DNA of 64,000 bases, taken from positions 20,216 to 84,215 of the forward strand of contig CAJUPS010000007.1 of the NCBI GenBank assembly GCA_910588045.1. Reading direction: 5' to 3'. This DNA comes from an uncultured Oscillospiraceae bacterium (GTDB taxonomy: Bacteria > Bacillota > Clostridia > Oscillospirales > Oscillospiraceae). A program made the translations under genes and the position numbers. Below, in pieces: positions 33,213 through 40,306 of this stretch (the stretch's first letter is position 1; each line of letters begins with the position of its first letter). The notes below the pieces were generated by a model. It worked only from the letters and a program-made list of their open reading frames with translations. It made no database searches and had not been told where the DNA came from.

Positions 33213-33749
33213 GTGGCTCAGTCTTTTCAGGATATGACGGAAGATATTGTCAATCACCCCTTATTTTTGGAATTGAAGCACTGTCCCCACCACGGCGGGG
33301 AGAACTCCTTATATGTGCACTCCCTGGACACCGCCCGGTGCGCCTACCGGCTGGCGCGCCGGTTCGGGCTCAAGGAGGAGCGGGTACGGGCCCTCACCCG
33401 GGCCGCCCTGCTCCACGACTTTTTCGGCTACGACTGGCAGAGTGAGCGGCACCGCCGGTACATGCAGCGCTACTCCGGCTGGCAGCGCGTGCGCCACATG
33501 CACGCCTTTATCCACGGGGCCCACGCCGCCCGCCGGGCGGGGCGGCTCTTCGACTTAGACCAGCGGCAGCGGGACGCCATCGCCAGCCACATGTTCCCCC
33601 TGGCCTCCTGGCCCAGGAACTCCGAGGCGTGGCTGCTGACCCTGGCGGACAAGATGGTCGCCTCCAGAGAGGTGAGCGAGACCGTGGGCTGGCACATGAA
33701 GGGCTGGTATCACAGGATCGTCCCGGAGCACCGGCAGCAGAAACAATAA
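33213..33749 (+). CDS. HD-domain phosphohydrolase-like protein
   Basis: 178 residues. The HD metal-binding pattern is visible: His in YVHSLDTARCAYRLA, the HD pair in ALLHDFFGYDW, a further His in HGAHAARRAG and a later Asp in TLADKMVASRE. Similar stand-alone HD proteins hydrolyse nucleotides or act on tRNA-related substrates; the substrate here is unknown. GTG 33213 is chosen because GGAGGG (33201-33206) is 6 nt upstream and the promoter lies at 33110-33139, so the longer frame from 33003 would start before the promoter. Confidence 0.8.
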   Translation: MAQSFQDMTEDIVNHPLFLELKHCPHHGGENSLYVHSLDTARCAYRLARRFGLKEERVRALTRAALLHDFFGYDWQSERHRRYMQRYSGWQRVRHMHAFIHGAHAARRAGRLFDLDQRQRDAIASHMFPLASWPRNSEAWLLTLADKMVASREVSETVGWHMKGWYHRIVPEHRQQKQ

Positions 33750-33754
33750 ACGCC

Positions 33755-33780
33755 AGTCCCCGGGCCCCGGCCCGGGGACT
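33755..33780 (+). terminator. Terminator of the HD-domain gene
   Basis: A 12-bp perfect stem AGTCCCCGGGCC / GGCCCGGGGACT six bases after the stop codon, with a T-run 7 nt later. Confidence 0.65.
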
Positions 33781-33797
33781 TGACAGTTTTCCCCGCA

Positions 33798-33826
33798 TTG
33801 ACGGCGCGGCGTCTTTATAGTATAAT
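33798..33826 (+). promoter_or_regulatory. Promoter of the NfeD-like gene
   Basis: TTGACG (33798-33803), 17-bp spacer, TATAAT (33821-33826), 32 bp before the start codon. Confidence 0.7.
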
Positions 33827-33858
33827 AGGTGTATCAAATAGGATAGGAGGGCTGTGAA

Positions 33859-34311
33859 ATGACAGACATAATGGTCTGGATCTGGCTGGGCGTGATGGCG
33901 CTGGCCGTCTTTGTGGAGATGTCCACCATGGCGCTGGTATCGGTCTGGTGCGCGGTGGGCGCGCTGGTGTGCGTGTTCGCGGCCTATCTGGGGGCGTCGC
34001 TCCAGGCGCAGATATTGCTGTTTGTGGGCGTGTCCATCCTCACGGCCGCCGTGGTGCGGCCCCTGGCGAAGAAGTACGCCGATCCCCACAAGGTCCCCAC
34101 CAACGCCGACCGCCTGGTGGGCATGGAGGGCCGCGTGACGGAGACGATCAACAACGACTACCCCACCGGCGCGGTGTACATCGACGGCAAGACCTGGACC
34201 GCACGCAGTGTGGACGGCGCCGTCATTCCCAAGGGGGAGATGGTGGAGATCGAGCGGATGGAGGGCATCAAGCTCATCGTCCGGGCGAAAGCGGCGGTCC
34301 CGGCTGCATGA
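33859..34311 (+). CDS. NfeD family membrane protein (short form)
   Basis: 150 residues. Two or three hydrophobic helices occupy residues about 1-68. The C-terminal OB fold (about 80-145) carries LVGMEGRVTETI...GAVYIDGKTWTARS and KGEMVEIERMEGIKLIVRA. Short NfeD (YbbK/YqeZ-associated) proteins pair with stomatin/flotillin-like SPFH proteins; none is encoded here. Ribosome binding site AGGAGGG. Confidence 0.85.
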   Translation: MTDIMVWIWLGVMALAVFVEMSTMALVSVWCAVGALVCVFAAYLGASLQAQILLFVGVSILTAAVVRPLAKKYADPHKVPTNADRLVGMEGRVTETINNDYPTGAVYIDGKTWTARSVDGAVIPKGEMVEIERMEGIKLIVRAKAAVPAA

Positions 34312-34338
34312 TACAGAAACAGAAAGAGAGAAAATAAA

Positions 34339-35196
34339 GTGTTAGTGCCTCTGCAAGAAAAGGATTTTGACAAGTACGTCGATTTTGCCTATGAGCTGGC
34401 CCTGGACCCCGCCCGGACCTGCTACCCCGTCTACTACGACGGCGTAAAGACCCGAGAGCTCTTCCTTGAGGACGCCCGGAAGGGCGTTTCCCTTCCCAAT
34501 GAGGAGATCCTGCTCTACCTGGAGGACAGCGGGTTGGAGGGCTGGCTCCACTACTACTATCTGCCGGAGGACCGGTATATTGCCCACCGCTCCTGCGGCG
34601 TCCGGCGGAACACCGCCCGGGCGCTGCGGGAGCTCTCCGCCTATCTGGCGGAACGGTATCCCGGCTGCGAGTGGGCCGTGGGGTTCCCGGAGGAGAACCG
34701 GGAGGCGCTGGACTGGGTGCGGGGCGCGGGCTTCGAGCTGCTGGAGGACTCCCAGTATTATACGTTCCACTTTGACCAGTATGACCCCGGTCCGGAGGAC
34801 CCGGCGGCGGAGCGGATCACCGAGGAAAATTTTGAGAAATTCCGGCGGGTCCACCGCGCCATCGAGGGGGAGATGTACTGGAACTGCTGGCGGCTAAGGG
34901 AGGACTTGCCCAACTGGGACCTGTTCGTGGCGGAGGAAGACGGCGTGGCCGGAGAGGTCATGGCCCTGGACGCGGGGGACGGATTTTACAGCATCTTCGG
35001 CGTAGTTTGCGAGGACCGGAAGTTCCATGAGAGCCTGTACCGGCGGCTGCTGGTCCGGGCTCTGACCGAGGGGAAGAAAAAGGGCGCAAGGTATCTGACC
35101 TTCTTCGAGGATACGGCGGAGGAGGCAAACCGGATCATGCCGGGGCTGGGCTTCCGGCGTGTGGGCAGGTACTTTGGTTATCACAAGACACTATAA
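34339..35196 (+). CDS. GNAT-type acetyltransferase-like protein (copy 1)
   Basis: 285 residues. The C-terminal half (about 150-285) has GNAT character: MALDAGDGFYSIFGVVCED as the beta4 region, and YRRLLVRALTEGKKKGARYLTFFED followed by GLGFRRVGRYFGYHK, which resembles the final GNAT strands. The N-terminal half is unassigned. It is about 60 per cent identical by eye to the next gene, 19 bp downstream; the pair is a tandem duplication. GTG 34339 follows a weak AGAGAGAA site. Substrate unknown. Confidence 0.65.
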   Translation: MLVPLQEKDFDKYVDFAYELALDPARTCYPVYYDGVKTRELFLEDARKGVSLPNEEILLYLEDSGLEGWLHYYYLPEDRYIAHRSCGVRRNTARALRELSAYLAERYPGCEWAVGFPEENREALDWVRGAGFELLEDSQYYTFHFDQYDPGPEDPAAERITEENFEKFRRVHRAIEGEMYWNCWRLREDLPNWDLFVAEEDGVAGEVMALDAGDGFYSIFGVVCEDRKFHESLYRRLLVRALTEGKKKGARYLTFFEDTAEEANRIMPGLGFRRVGRYFGYHKTL

Positions 35197-35215
35197 AGGA
35201 GAAAGAAAATACAGT

Positions 35216-36073
35216 ATGTTGATTCCGCTGCAAGAGAAAGATTTTGATAAGTACATCGACTTCGCCTACGAGCTGGCCCTGGACCCCGCCCGGACCTTCT
35301 ATCACGTCTACTTCGACGGCATTAAGACAAAGGCCGACTTCATCGCCAAGGCCAGGCGGACCTTCACACGGCCAACGGAGGAGATCCTGCTCTATCAGGA
35401 AGACGGCGCAGTAGAGGGCTGGCTCTATTACTTCTATTGGCCCGAGGACCGCTATTTGCAGCTTGCTTCCTCCAGCGTCCGGCGGAACATGGCCCAGGCG
35501 CTGGAGGAGCTCTCCGGCTATCTGGCTCAGCGGTATCCCGGCTGCGACTGGATGATTGGTTTCCCGGCGGAGAACCGGGAGGCGGCGGCCTGGGCGGAGG
35601 GCGCGGGGTTCCGGCAGTTTGACGACGCCCAGAACTACAGCTTTTTCTTTGACCGGTACGACCCGGTCCCGGACGACGCGTCCGTGGAGCGGATCAGGTT
35701 GGAGAATTTTGAGAAATTCCAGCGGGTCCACCGGACCATTGAGGCGGATATGTTCTGGAACTGCCAGCGGGTCCGGGAAAAGCTCCCGGAGTGGACCGCC
35801 TTCGTGGCGGAGGAGGACGGCGTGGCCGGGGAGATCCTGGCCAGGAACCTCGATGGCGGCATGTGCGAGATCTACGCCCTGTGCTGCGAGGACGGGAACT
35901 ATCACGAGAACCTGTACCGGCGGCTGCTGACCCGGTTCCTGAACGAGGGAAAGCGGCAGGGCGCGAAGTATCTGACCTTCTTCGTGGGCACAGACGAGGA
36001 GATGAACCGGATCATGCCGGGGCTGGGCTTTCAGCTGGTGGGCCGGTATCTGGGGTATCAGAAGAAATTTTAG
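35216..36073 (+). CDS. GNAT-type acetyltransferase-like protein (copy 2)
   Basis: 285 residues, the same length as copy 1 and aligned to it from LIPLQEKDFDKYIDFAYEL to the end with hardly any gaps. Shared blocks include ALDPART, EEILLY, EDGVAGEI, YRRLLTRFLNEGK and NRIMPGLGF. ATG 35216 has AAAGGAGAAAG at proper spacing; the frame runs back into copy 1 (35159) but that is shadow. Divergence is spread over the whole protein, so the duplication is not recent. Function unknown. Confidence 0.65.
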   Translation: MLIPLQEKDFDKYIDFAYELALDPARTFYHVYFDGIKTKADFIAKARRTFTRPTEEILLYQEDGAVEGWLYYFYWPEDRYLQLASSSVRRNMAQALEELSGYLAQRYPGCDWMIGFPAENREAAAWAEGAGFRQFDDAQNYSFFFDRYDPVPDDASVERIRLENFEKFQRVHRTIEADMFWNCQRVREKLPEWTAFVAEEDGVAGEILARNLDGGMCEIYALCCEDGNYHENLYRRLLTRFLNEGKRQGAKYLTFFVGTDEEMNRIMPGLGFQLVGRYLGYQKKF

Positions 36074-36136
36074 CGGCGCTTCGGGGCAGACTACCCTCAG
36101 GCCCGGAAACTGTCCGGGCGGGAGGGAGAACTTTCC

Positions 36137-36292
36137 ATGCGTGACAAGAAGCAAAAAAAGTGGGACCGTCCTATGGAGAAGGCCATGGACCTGACCATCT
36201 GGCAGTCCGCCAGGACGGACCCCCAGGGCAGCTACACCGGCACTCCGGCGGACCCCTATGAGGTCCCGGTGCAGGACGCAGACGACCTTTAA
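36137..36292 (+). CDS. Small acidic/basic protein of unknown function
   Basis: 51 residues, from MRDKKQKKWDRPMEKAMDL through LTIWQSARTDPQGSYTG to an acidic end. Ribosome binding site GGAGGGAG (36121-36128). It starts 63 bp after the acetyltransferase copy 2 and is followed by a terminator at once. I recognise no domain. The Lys-rich start, proline-rich middle and good ribosome binding site support a real gene. Confidence 0.6.
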   Translation: MRDKKQKKWDRPMEKAMDLTIWQSARTDPQGSYTGTPADPYEVPVQDADDL

Positions 36293-36298
36293 GGCAAA

Positions 36299-36325
36299 AA
36301 GCGGAGGGCGCACAGCCCTCCGCTT
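36299..36325 (+). terminator. Terminator after the 51-aa protein gene
   Basis: An 11-bp stem AAGCGGAGGGC / GCCCTCCGCTT with a 5-nt loop, then CTTG. It closes the acetyltransferase/small-protein unit. Confidence 0.7.
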
Positions 36326-36380
36326 CTTGCACCTCCCCGCCCGCCCACGCATAGGATGACAAAAACAGGAGGTGCGCTCT

Positions 36381-37118
36381 ATGCCTATCATATATTTAAG
36401 CCCCAGTACACAGGAAAACAACATGTACGTCACCGGCACCGGCAGCGAGGAATACTGGATGAACCGCCTGGCGGACGCCATGATCCCCTACCTCAACAGC
36501 TGCGGCATCCGCTACACCCGCAACACCCCCGACATGACCGCGGGCAGCTCCATCCGGCAGGCCAATCAAGGCTACTACGACTTCTACCTGGCGCTCCACT
36601 CCAACGCCGCCGGGGAGGGCAACTACGGCGGCGTCCGGGGCATTATCGCCTTCTACTACCCCACCAGCTCCCAGGGCCAGCGGGCGGCCCAGATTTTCGC
36701 CAACAACCTGCGCAGCATCTACCCCCTCCCCAACAAGGTGGTCACCCGCGCCACCACCTCCCTGGGCGAGGTGCGGGACTCCCGGTTCCCCGCCGTGCTG
36801 CTGGAGATTGGCTACCACGACAACGTGGAGGATGCGCGGTGGATCGAGAACCACATCACCGAGATTGCGCAAAATCTGGTCCTCAGCCTCACCGACTACT
36901 TCGACATCCCGTTTATCTGGCCCTCGGACCCCTGGACCGGGACCGTTCACGCCGGAGGCGGCACGCTGAATCTCCGCAGCAGGCCCTCGGTCAGCTCGTC
37001 TGTGGTCGTCAGCATCCCGGATGGCGCAACCGTTCAGGTCTACGGGCGGTATGAGGACTGGTACGTGGTCCGGTATGGAAACTACGTGGGCTACGCATCG
37101 GCGCAGTTTATCCGCTGA
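36381..37118 (+). CDS. N-acetylmuramoyl-L-alanine amidase-like protein with SH3 domain
   Basis: 245 residues. Residues about 1-175 resemble Amidase_3, with YLALHSNAAGEGNYGG (zinc His) and AVLLEIGYHDN (catalytic Glu). The first zinc-site motif (HGG in typical members) reads YLSPSTQENN here, so one ligand of the classical set is absent or replaced. Residues about 185-245 are a bacterial SH3 domain (TLNLRSRPSVSSSVVVSIPDG ending YASAQFIR) for cell wall binding. No signal peptide is seen. ATG 36381 follows AGGAGG; the GTG nine bases earlier overlaps it. Role could be wall turnover or phage-type lysis. Confidence 0.8.
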   Translation: MPIIYLSPSTQENNMYVTGTGSEEYWMNRLADAMIPYLNSCGIRYTRNTPDMTAGSSIRQANQGYYDFYLALHSNAAGEGNYGGVRGIIAFYYPTSSQGQRAAQIFANNLRSIYPLPNKVVTRATTSLGEVRDSRFPAVLLEIGYHDNVEDARWIENHITEIAQNLVLSLTDYFDIPFIWPSDPWTGTVHAGGGTLNLRSRPSVSSSVVVSIPDGATVQVYGRYEDWYVVRYGNYVGYASAQFIR

Positions 37119-37142
37119 ACGGAAAATATTTTTGAAGAAGCT

Positions 37143-37156
37143 GCACGCAGACGTGC
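37143..37156 (+). terminator. Weak hairpin after the amidase gene
   Basis: GCACG, CAGA loop, CGTGC, then AACTTTCCCCCTTTT. It may terminate the amidase transcript before the recombinase gene. Confidence 0.35.
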
Positions 37157-37210
37157 AACTTTCCCCCTTTTGTGTGAAAATATATCACTACATGAAAGGG
37201 GGAACTTTTT

Positions 37211-38035
37211 ATGCGCATTTACAATATACAAAACTTTATTTCTCAGCTGGAGAGCGAGGGCCGCAGCAAGGGGACCATAGAAAAGTACCAGCGGGATGTC
37301 CGTGCTTTCGCCGCGTGGTTGGATGACCTGGATTTGGAGGAGGCGTCCAGTTGGCGGGAGTACCTTCTGGAGCGAGGGTATGCGCCGGTGACGATAAACT
37401 CCATGCTCTCGGCGGTGAACCGCTTTCTCAGGTTCCTGGGGCGGGAGGACTGCAAAATCAAGTTTCTCCGCGTCCAGCGAAAGGCGTTCCGGGAGGAGAG
37501 CCGGGAGCTGACAAAAGCGGAGTACCAGCGCTTACTTGACGCCGCCCGGGAGACAGGTCAGGAACGATTGGAACTTCTAATGGAGACCATCTGCGCCACA
37601 GGTATCCGGGTCAGCGAGGTTCGCTATATCACGGTAGAAGCGGCGAATCGGGCGGGGACGGACATCAATCTAAAGGGGAAAATCCGCAGTATTTTACTTC
37701 CCAACAAACTCCGCCGGAAGCTGCTCAAGTACGCCAAAAAAAACAAAATCGCCTCCGGAGAGATTTTTCTCACCGGAAGCGGAAAGCGTATGTCGCGCGG
37801 TCAGATTTGGCGCGAGATGAAAGCCATCTGCAAAAAGGCAGGCGTGGAAGCATCGAAGGTTTTCCCGCACAACCTGCGGCACCTGTTCGCTACAACCTTC
37901 TATAAAGCCTGCAAGGACATCGTGAAACTGGCGGATGTCTTGGGTCATTCCTCCATCAACACCACCCGGATTTATCTGATGACCTCCGGGGCTGAGCACG
38001 CACGGCAGTTGGAAAAATTGGGGCTGGTCACGTGA
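37211..38035 (+). CDS. Tyrosine recombinase, candidate invertase of the adjacent switch
   Basis: 274 residues. An N-terminal SAM-like core-binding domain (about 1-90) precedes the catalytic domain (about 100-274). The catalytic set is complete: Arg133 in ATGIRVSEV, probable Lys157, His220 and Arg223 in HNLRH, His246 in GHSSIN and nucleophile Tyr255 in TTRIYL. Size and motifs resemble XerC/D- and FimB-like recombinases rather than large phage integrases. The stop codon is 13 bp from a 20-bp inverted repeat (38049-38068) whose partner is at 38270-38289, so it is probably the enzyme that inverts that segment. Ribosome binding site GAAAGGGGG. Confidence 0.88.
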   Translation: MRIYNIQNFISQLESEGRSKGTIEKYQRDVRAFAAWLDDLDLEEASSWREYLLERGYAPVTINSMLSAVNRFLRFLGREDCKIKFLRVQRKAFREESRELTKAEYQRLLDAARETGQERLELLMETICATGIRVSEVRYITVEAANRAGTDINLKGKIRSILLPNKLRRKLLKYAKKNKIASGEIFLTGSGKRMSRGQIWREMKAICKKAGVEASKVFPHNLRHLFATTFYKACKDIVKLADVLGHSSINTTRIYLMTSGAEHARQLEKLGLVT

Positions 38036-38048
38036 CTTCCGTCATGTT

Positions 38049-38068
38049 GACAAAATTTCTATTTTGTC
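38049..38068 (+). repeat. Left inverted repeat of the predicted invertible segment
   Basis: GACAAAATTTCTATTTTGTC. Its reverse complement matches 38270-38289 at 19 of 20 positions. The arms are also internally symmetric (GACAAAAT / ATTTTGTC) with an asymmetric TTCT core, as expected of a tyrosine recombinase core site. Confidence 0.8.
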
Positions 38069-38097
38069 TCATTTCCGTTCATAACGGATACATAGTT

Positions 38098-38106
38098 ATT
38101 ATAGCA
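38098..38106 (-). promoter_or_regulatory. Outward-facing extended -10 promoter in the OFF orientation
   Basis: On the minus strand the sequence reads TGCTATAAT, a perfect extended -10 box, with a weak -35 (TCTTCC or TTCCTT) 16-18 bp upstream. It points left, out of the segment and toward the recombinase 3' end. After inversion the same promoter would lie near 38235-38240 and point right toward the riboswitches. I see no comparable plus-strand promoter between 38069 and 38400. Confidence 0.65.
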
Positions 38107-38160
38107 TACCTGCCGCAAAAAGGAAGACTGTTCCTATAAAATCAGCGTATTAACGAAAAA

Positions 38161-38220
38161 AGGCATGAAACTCCAAGGACTGCAAAAAATTGATTTTCGC
38201 AGTCCTCACGTTTCATGCCT
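38161..38220. terminator. Bidirectional terminator inside the invertible segment
   Basis: An 11-bp outer stem (AGGCATGAAAC / GTTTCATGCCT) and a 7-bp inner stem (GGACTGC / GCAGTCC). On the plus strand it is followed by ATTTTTG and on the minus strand by TTTTTTCG. It insulates the surface-protein gene from recombinase readthrough in either orientation. Confidence 0.85.
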
Positions 38221-38269
38221 ATTTTTGTATTTCATGTGGGGTTAGTTGCTTAAAATTGGGCAACTGCAA

Positions 38270-38289
38270 GACAAAATAGAAATTTCGTC
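38270..38289 (-). repeat. Right inverted repeat of the predicted invertible segment
   Basis: GACAAAATAGAAATTTCGTC, the inverse partner of 38049-38068 (one mismatch). The two repeats enclose 201 bp of unusually AT-rich DNA that holds the promoter and the terminator. Confidence 0.8.
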
Positions 38290-38404
38290 TACCGATGTCC
38301 TTCCGCAAGGCGTATGCGCTAAGCGGATCGACATAGATGTCTGTGTGGAAAAACGAGAGGAAGGGGAAGCCGCACGAAAGGTGCGGAACGCACAACCCGA
38401 TTAT

Positions 38405-38480
38405 TCCGGCAAACCATTGGAAACGATGGGACGCAAAGCCAGGCGCTGTGGAGCTAATGCTCTATGCTCGACCGGCTGCA
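38405..38480 (+). ncRNA. GEMM-I (cyclic di-GMP-I type) riboswitch aptamer 1
   Basis: GGCAAACC is followed by stem CCATTG-GAAA-CGATGG with a GAAA tetraloop, then GGGACGCAAAGCCA, the hallmark of the GEMM-I class. The second hairpin GCTGTG-GAGC-TAAT-GCTC-TATGCTCG supplies the tetraloop receptor side, and ACCGGCTGC closes the aptamer. This architecture binds c-di-GMP in known examples; some variants bind cGAMP, which I cannot separate here. It lies about 210 nt before the SLH-protein start. Confidence 0.88.
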
Positions 38481-38572
38481 CGGCAAACCAGCGGAAACGC
38501 TGGGACGGCAAAGCCAGAGGCTGTGGGATTACCATTCCCCCGCCGGTAATCCTATGCTCGTTCGGTTACCGG
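38481..38572 (+). ncRNA. GEMM-I (cyclic di-GMP-I type) riboswitch aptamer 2
   Basis: Same fold directly after aptamer 1: CGGCAAACC, stem CCAGCG-GAAA-CGCTGG, GGGACGGCAAAGCCA, then GCTGTG-GGATTACC ... GGTAATCC-TATGCTCG and GGTTACCG. Both hairpins differ in sequence from aptamer 1 but keep pairing, so covariation supports the model. One extra G interrupts the GACGCAAAGCC core. It ends 44 nt before the start codon. No clear terminator follows, so control may act on translation initiation or mRNA stability. Confidence 0.88.
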
Positions 38573-38615
38573 ACTCCCTTTGCGTCCGAATAATGCAAAG
38601 AAAGGAAACGAAACT

Positions 38616-40271
38616 ATGAGAAAACGAATTTTTTCTAAAGCCTTGGCCCTCCTGATGATTCTGTCGCTGCTGCCTGTGACAGCATTTGCGACGGGTTTGG
38701 AGAGCACAGCTCCGGATGACACCCTCATCCTGGACACGGAACCAGATTCCGCGCCTCAGGTGGACGCCGCTCTGCAAGCGGATGGTCAGACCGAGACGCA
38801 GTCGGTGGCGACGGGAACCCTCAAGGTCTTCTATTATGACGCTATCAATGATTCCAACAATCAAGAGCAGAAAGAAGGCTGGAACGTTGACGGCGGCACT
38901 TGGGAAGACAACAACTACTACAAGCTCAAGGAAATTGAGGTCCCTCTGGATATTCTTCCCACTAAAGATCTTCCGAATAAGAATAATTCCATGACGCTGG
39001 ATCCTTCTGCAAATGAAGCGTTAGTGGAAGCATTGCAGGAACAGTTGGATAATATTGAATGGGAGGGCCCAAAGCCGACGGTCAACCTTGATCTGGTGAC
39101 GCTCGGAAAGCTCAGCAACCAAGGAAACGGTGTCTGGCACCTCGATGTGACATACAACGATGTGGCTAAGGCCCAGGATTCCGTGTACGTGTACATGGAC
39201 ACGACGCTGGGTTCTCTTCCTGAGGAGATTCGGCAGCAGTTGTCCGGCCTGGGGATCAATTCCCTGACCGACTTGTACAAAAACAAGTGGGCCACTCTGG
39301 GCAAAATCGAGCGGATTGATTTGACGTCCTCGGACAGCATAGACTGGGATACCCTAATGGCCGAATATCTCGAAAGCTACGTCGAGGAAAATCCCGATCC
39401 CAACTTCACCGCCTGCAAAGCCAATCTGACTGCCGTGAAGAATCTTCTGGAAAGCCTCACCTGGAAGCTGACCGAAAATAACTCCGGTGCAAACTACGGA
39501 AGCAGCGGCAACTATGTCCCCGTTGGCAAGATGACGACTCACCTGGACGGTACGATCACGTGCTACACGGTGAGCTATGGCAACGAAATTGACGGTGTTG
39601 AAGCGACTGACATTGGGACTAAAACCGTCCTGAAGAACATGACCATTGGTGAGCTCCAAAGCAATCTGGAGGGCTACACCTTTGGCGGCTGGTATCTGGC
39701 GGACGGGACACCGTTTGACCTTGCCAGCACAAAGATCACCGCTGACACCAAACTCATTGCACGCTGGACTTCTCCTGTTCCCGAGGAACCGGAGATTCTC
39801 CTCCCCGTGGAGTTCTCTGTCGATTTCACCGCTGATGCCGGTACGACCACCATCGAGGATGAAGAGACGCCTCTGGCCGGTTTGTTGACCCGCGCGGACG
39901 CCATCGGCTACCTGTGGGAGCAGACCGGCAGTCCCGAGGCTGACCTGTCCGACTTTGCGGACGTCCCCGAGGACCACTACTGGGCCGCCGCCATCGGCTG
40001 GGCCCAGGACAAGGGGATCGCCCTTCCCGACGAGGAAGGCAATTTCCGTCCCGATGATCTGGTCCTCCGCACTTCCGACGAGCCCGAGGGCGAACTTCAG
40101 GAGTTCCTGAACCGCTACGCGGTGTTCGCCGGTATTGCGCTGGAAGAGGGCGAGCGTTTCATTACGCTGGAGGGCGAAGCCGGGGACATCCTCATGGGCG
40201 AGGAGGCGCAGGCCATCTTTGACCAATTTTTCGCCGAGTTGGATGCTGCTCTTGAGGCCAAGGCCGCATAA
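38616..40271 (+). CDS. Secreted SLH-domain surface protein
   Basis: 551 residues. A signal peptide (MRKRIFSKALALLMILSLLP, cleavage near AFA at about residue 25) leads to a unique extracellular region of about 290 residues with no family I recognise. A segment at about 320-385 ending LEGYTFGGWYLADGTPFDLA resembles an InlB/Listeria-Bacteroides repeat. One S-layer homology domain follows at about 421-485 (LTRADAIGYLWEQ; FADVPEDHYWAAAIGWAQDKGI). An acidic tail follows. It is likely non-covalently bound to the wall. The codon choice is less GC-rich than neighbouring genes. Expression is probably controlled by an upstream promoter switch and tandem riboswitches. Start at 38616 with AAAGGA upstream. 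Confidence 0.8.
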   Translation: MRKRIFSKALALLMILSLLPVTAFATGLESTAPDDTLILDTEPDSAPQVDAALQADGQTETQSVATGTLKVFYYDAINDSNNQEQKEGWNVDGGTWEDNNYYKLKEIEVPLDILPTKDLPNKNNSMTLDPSANEALVEALQEQLDNIEWEGPKPTVNLDLVTLGKLSNQGNGVWHLDVTYNDVAKAQDSVYVYMDTTLGSLPEEIRQQLSGLGINSLTDLYKNKWATLGKIERIDLTSSDSIDWDTLMAEYLESYVEENPDPNFTACKANLTAVKNLLESLTWKLTENNSGANYGSSGNYVPVGKMTTHLDGTITCYTVSYGNEIDGVEATDIGTKTVLKNMTIGELQSNLEGYTFGGWYLADGTPFDLASTKITADTKLIARWTSPVPEEPEILLPVEFSVDFTADAGTTTIEDEETPLAGLLTRADAIGYLWEQTGSPEADLSDFADVPEDHYWAAAIGWAQDKGIALPDEEGNFRPDDLVLRTSDEPEGELQEFLNRYAVFAGIALEEGERFITLEGEAGDILMGEEAQAIFDQFFAELDAALEAKAA

Positions 40272-40306
40272 TTTTCCCGCTCCCCTTTCTCTCCCACACA
40301 TGCAGA

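Noticed and set aside
37211..38035. Integrase of an integrated prophage or conjugative element
   Set aside because: No phage structural, relaxase or replication genes and no adjacent tRNA were seen; the close inverted repeats fit an invertase better.
38049..38068. Left repeat as a simple palindromic terminator of the recombinase gene
   Set aside because: It is internally symmetric, but the asymmetric TTCT core matches the right repeat only in inverse orientation (19/20), so a recombination site explains more.
38246..38593. A 115-codon frame over the riboswitch region
   Set aside because: The sequence is explained by two structured aptamers with covarying stems, and the frame has no good ribosome binding site.
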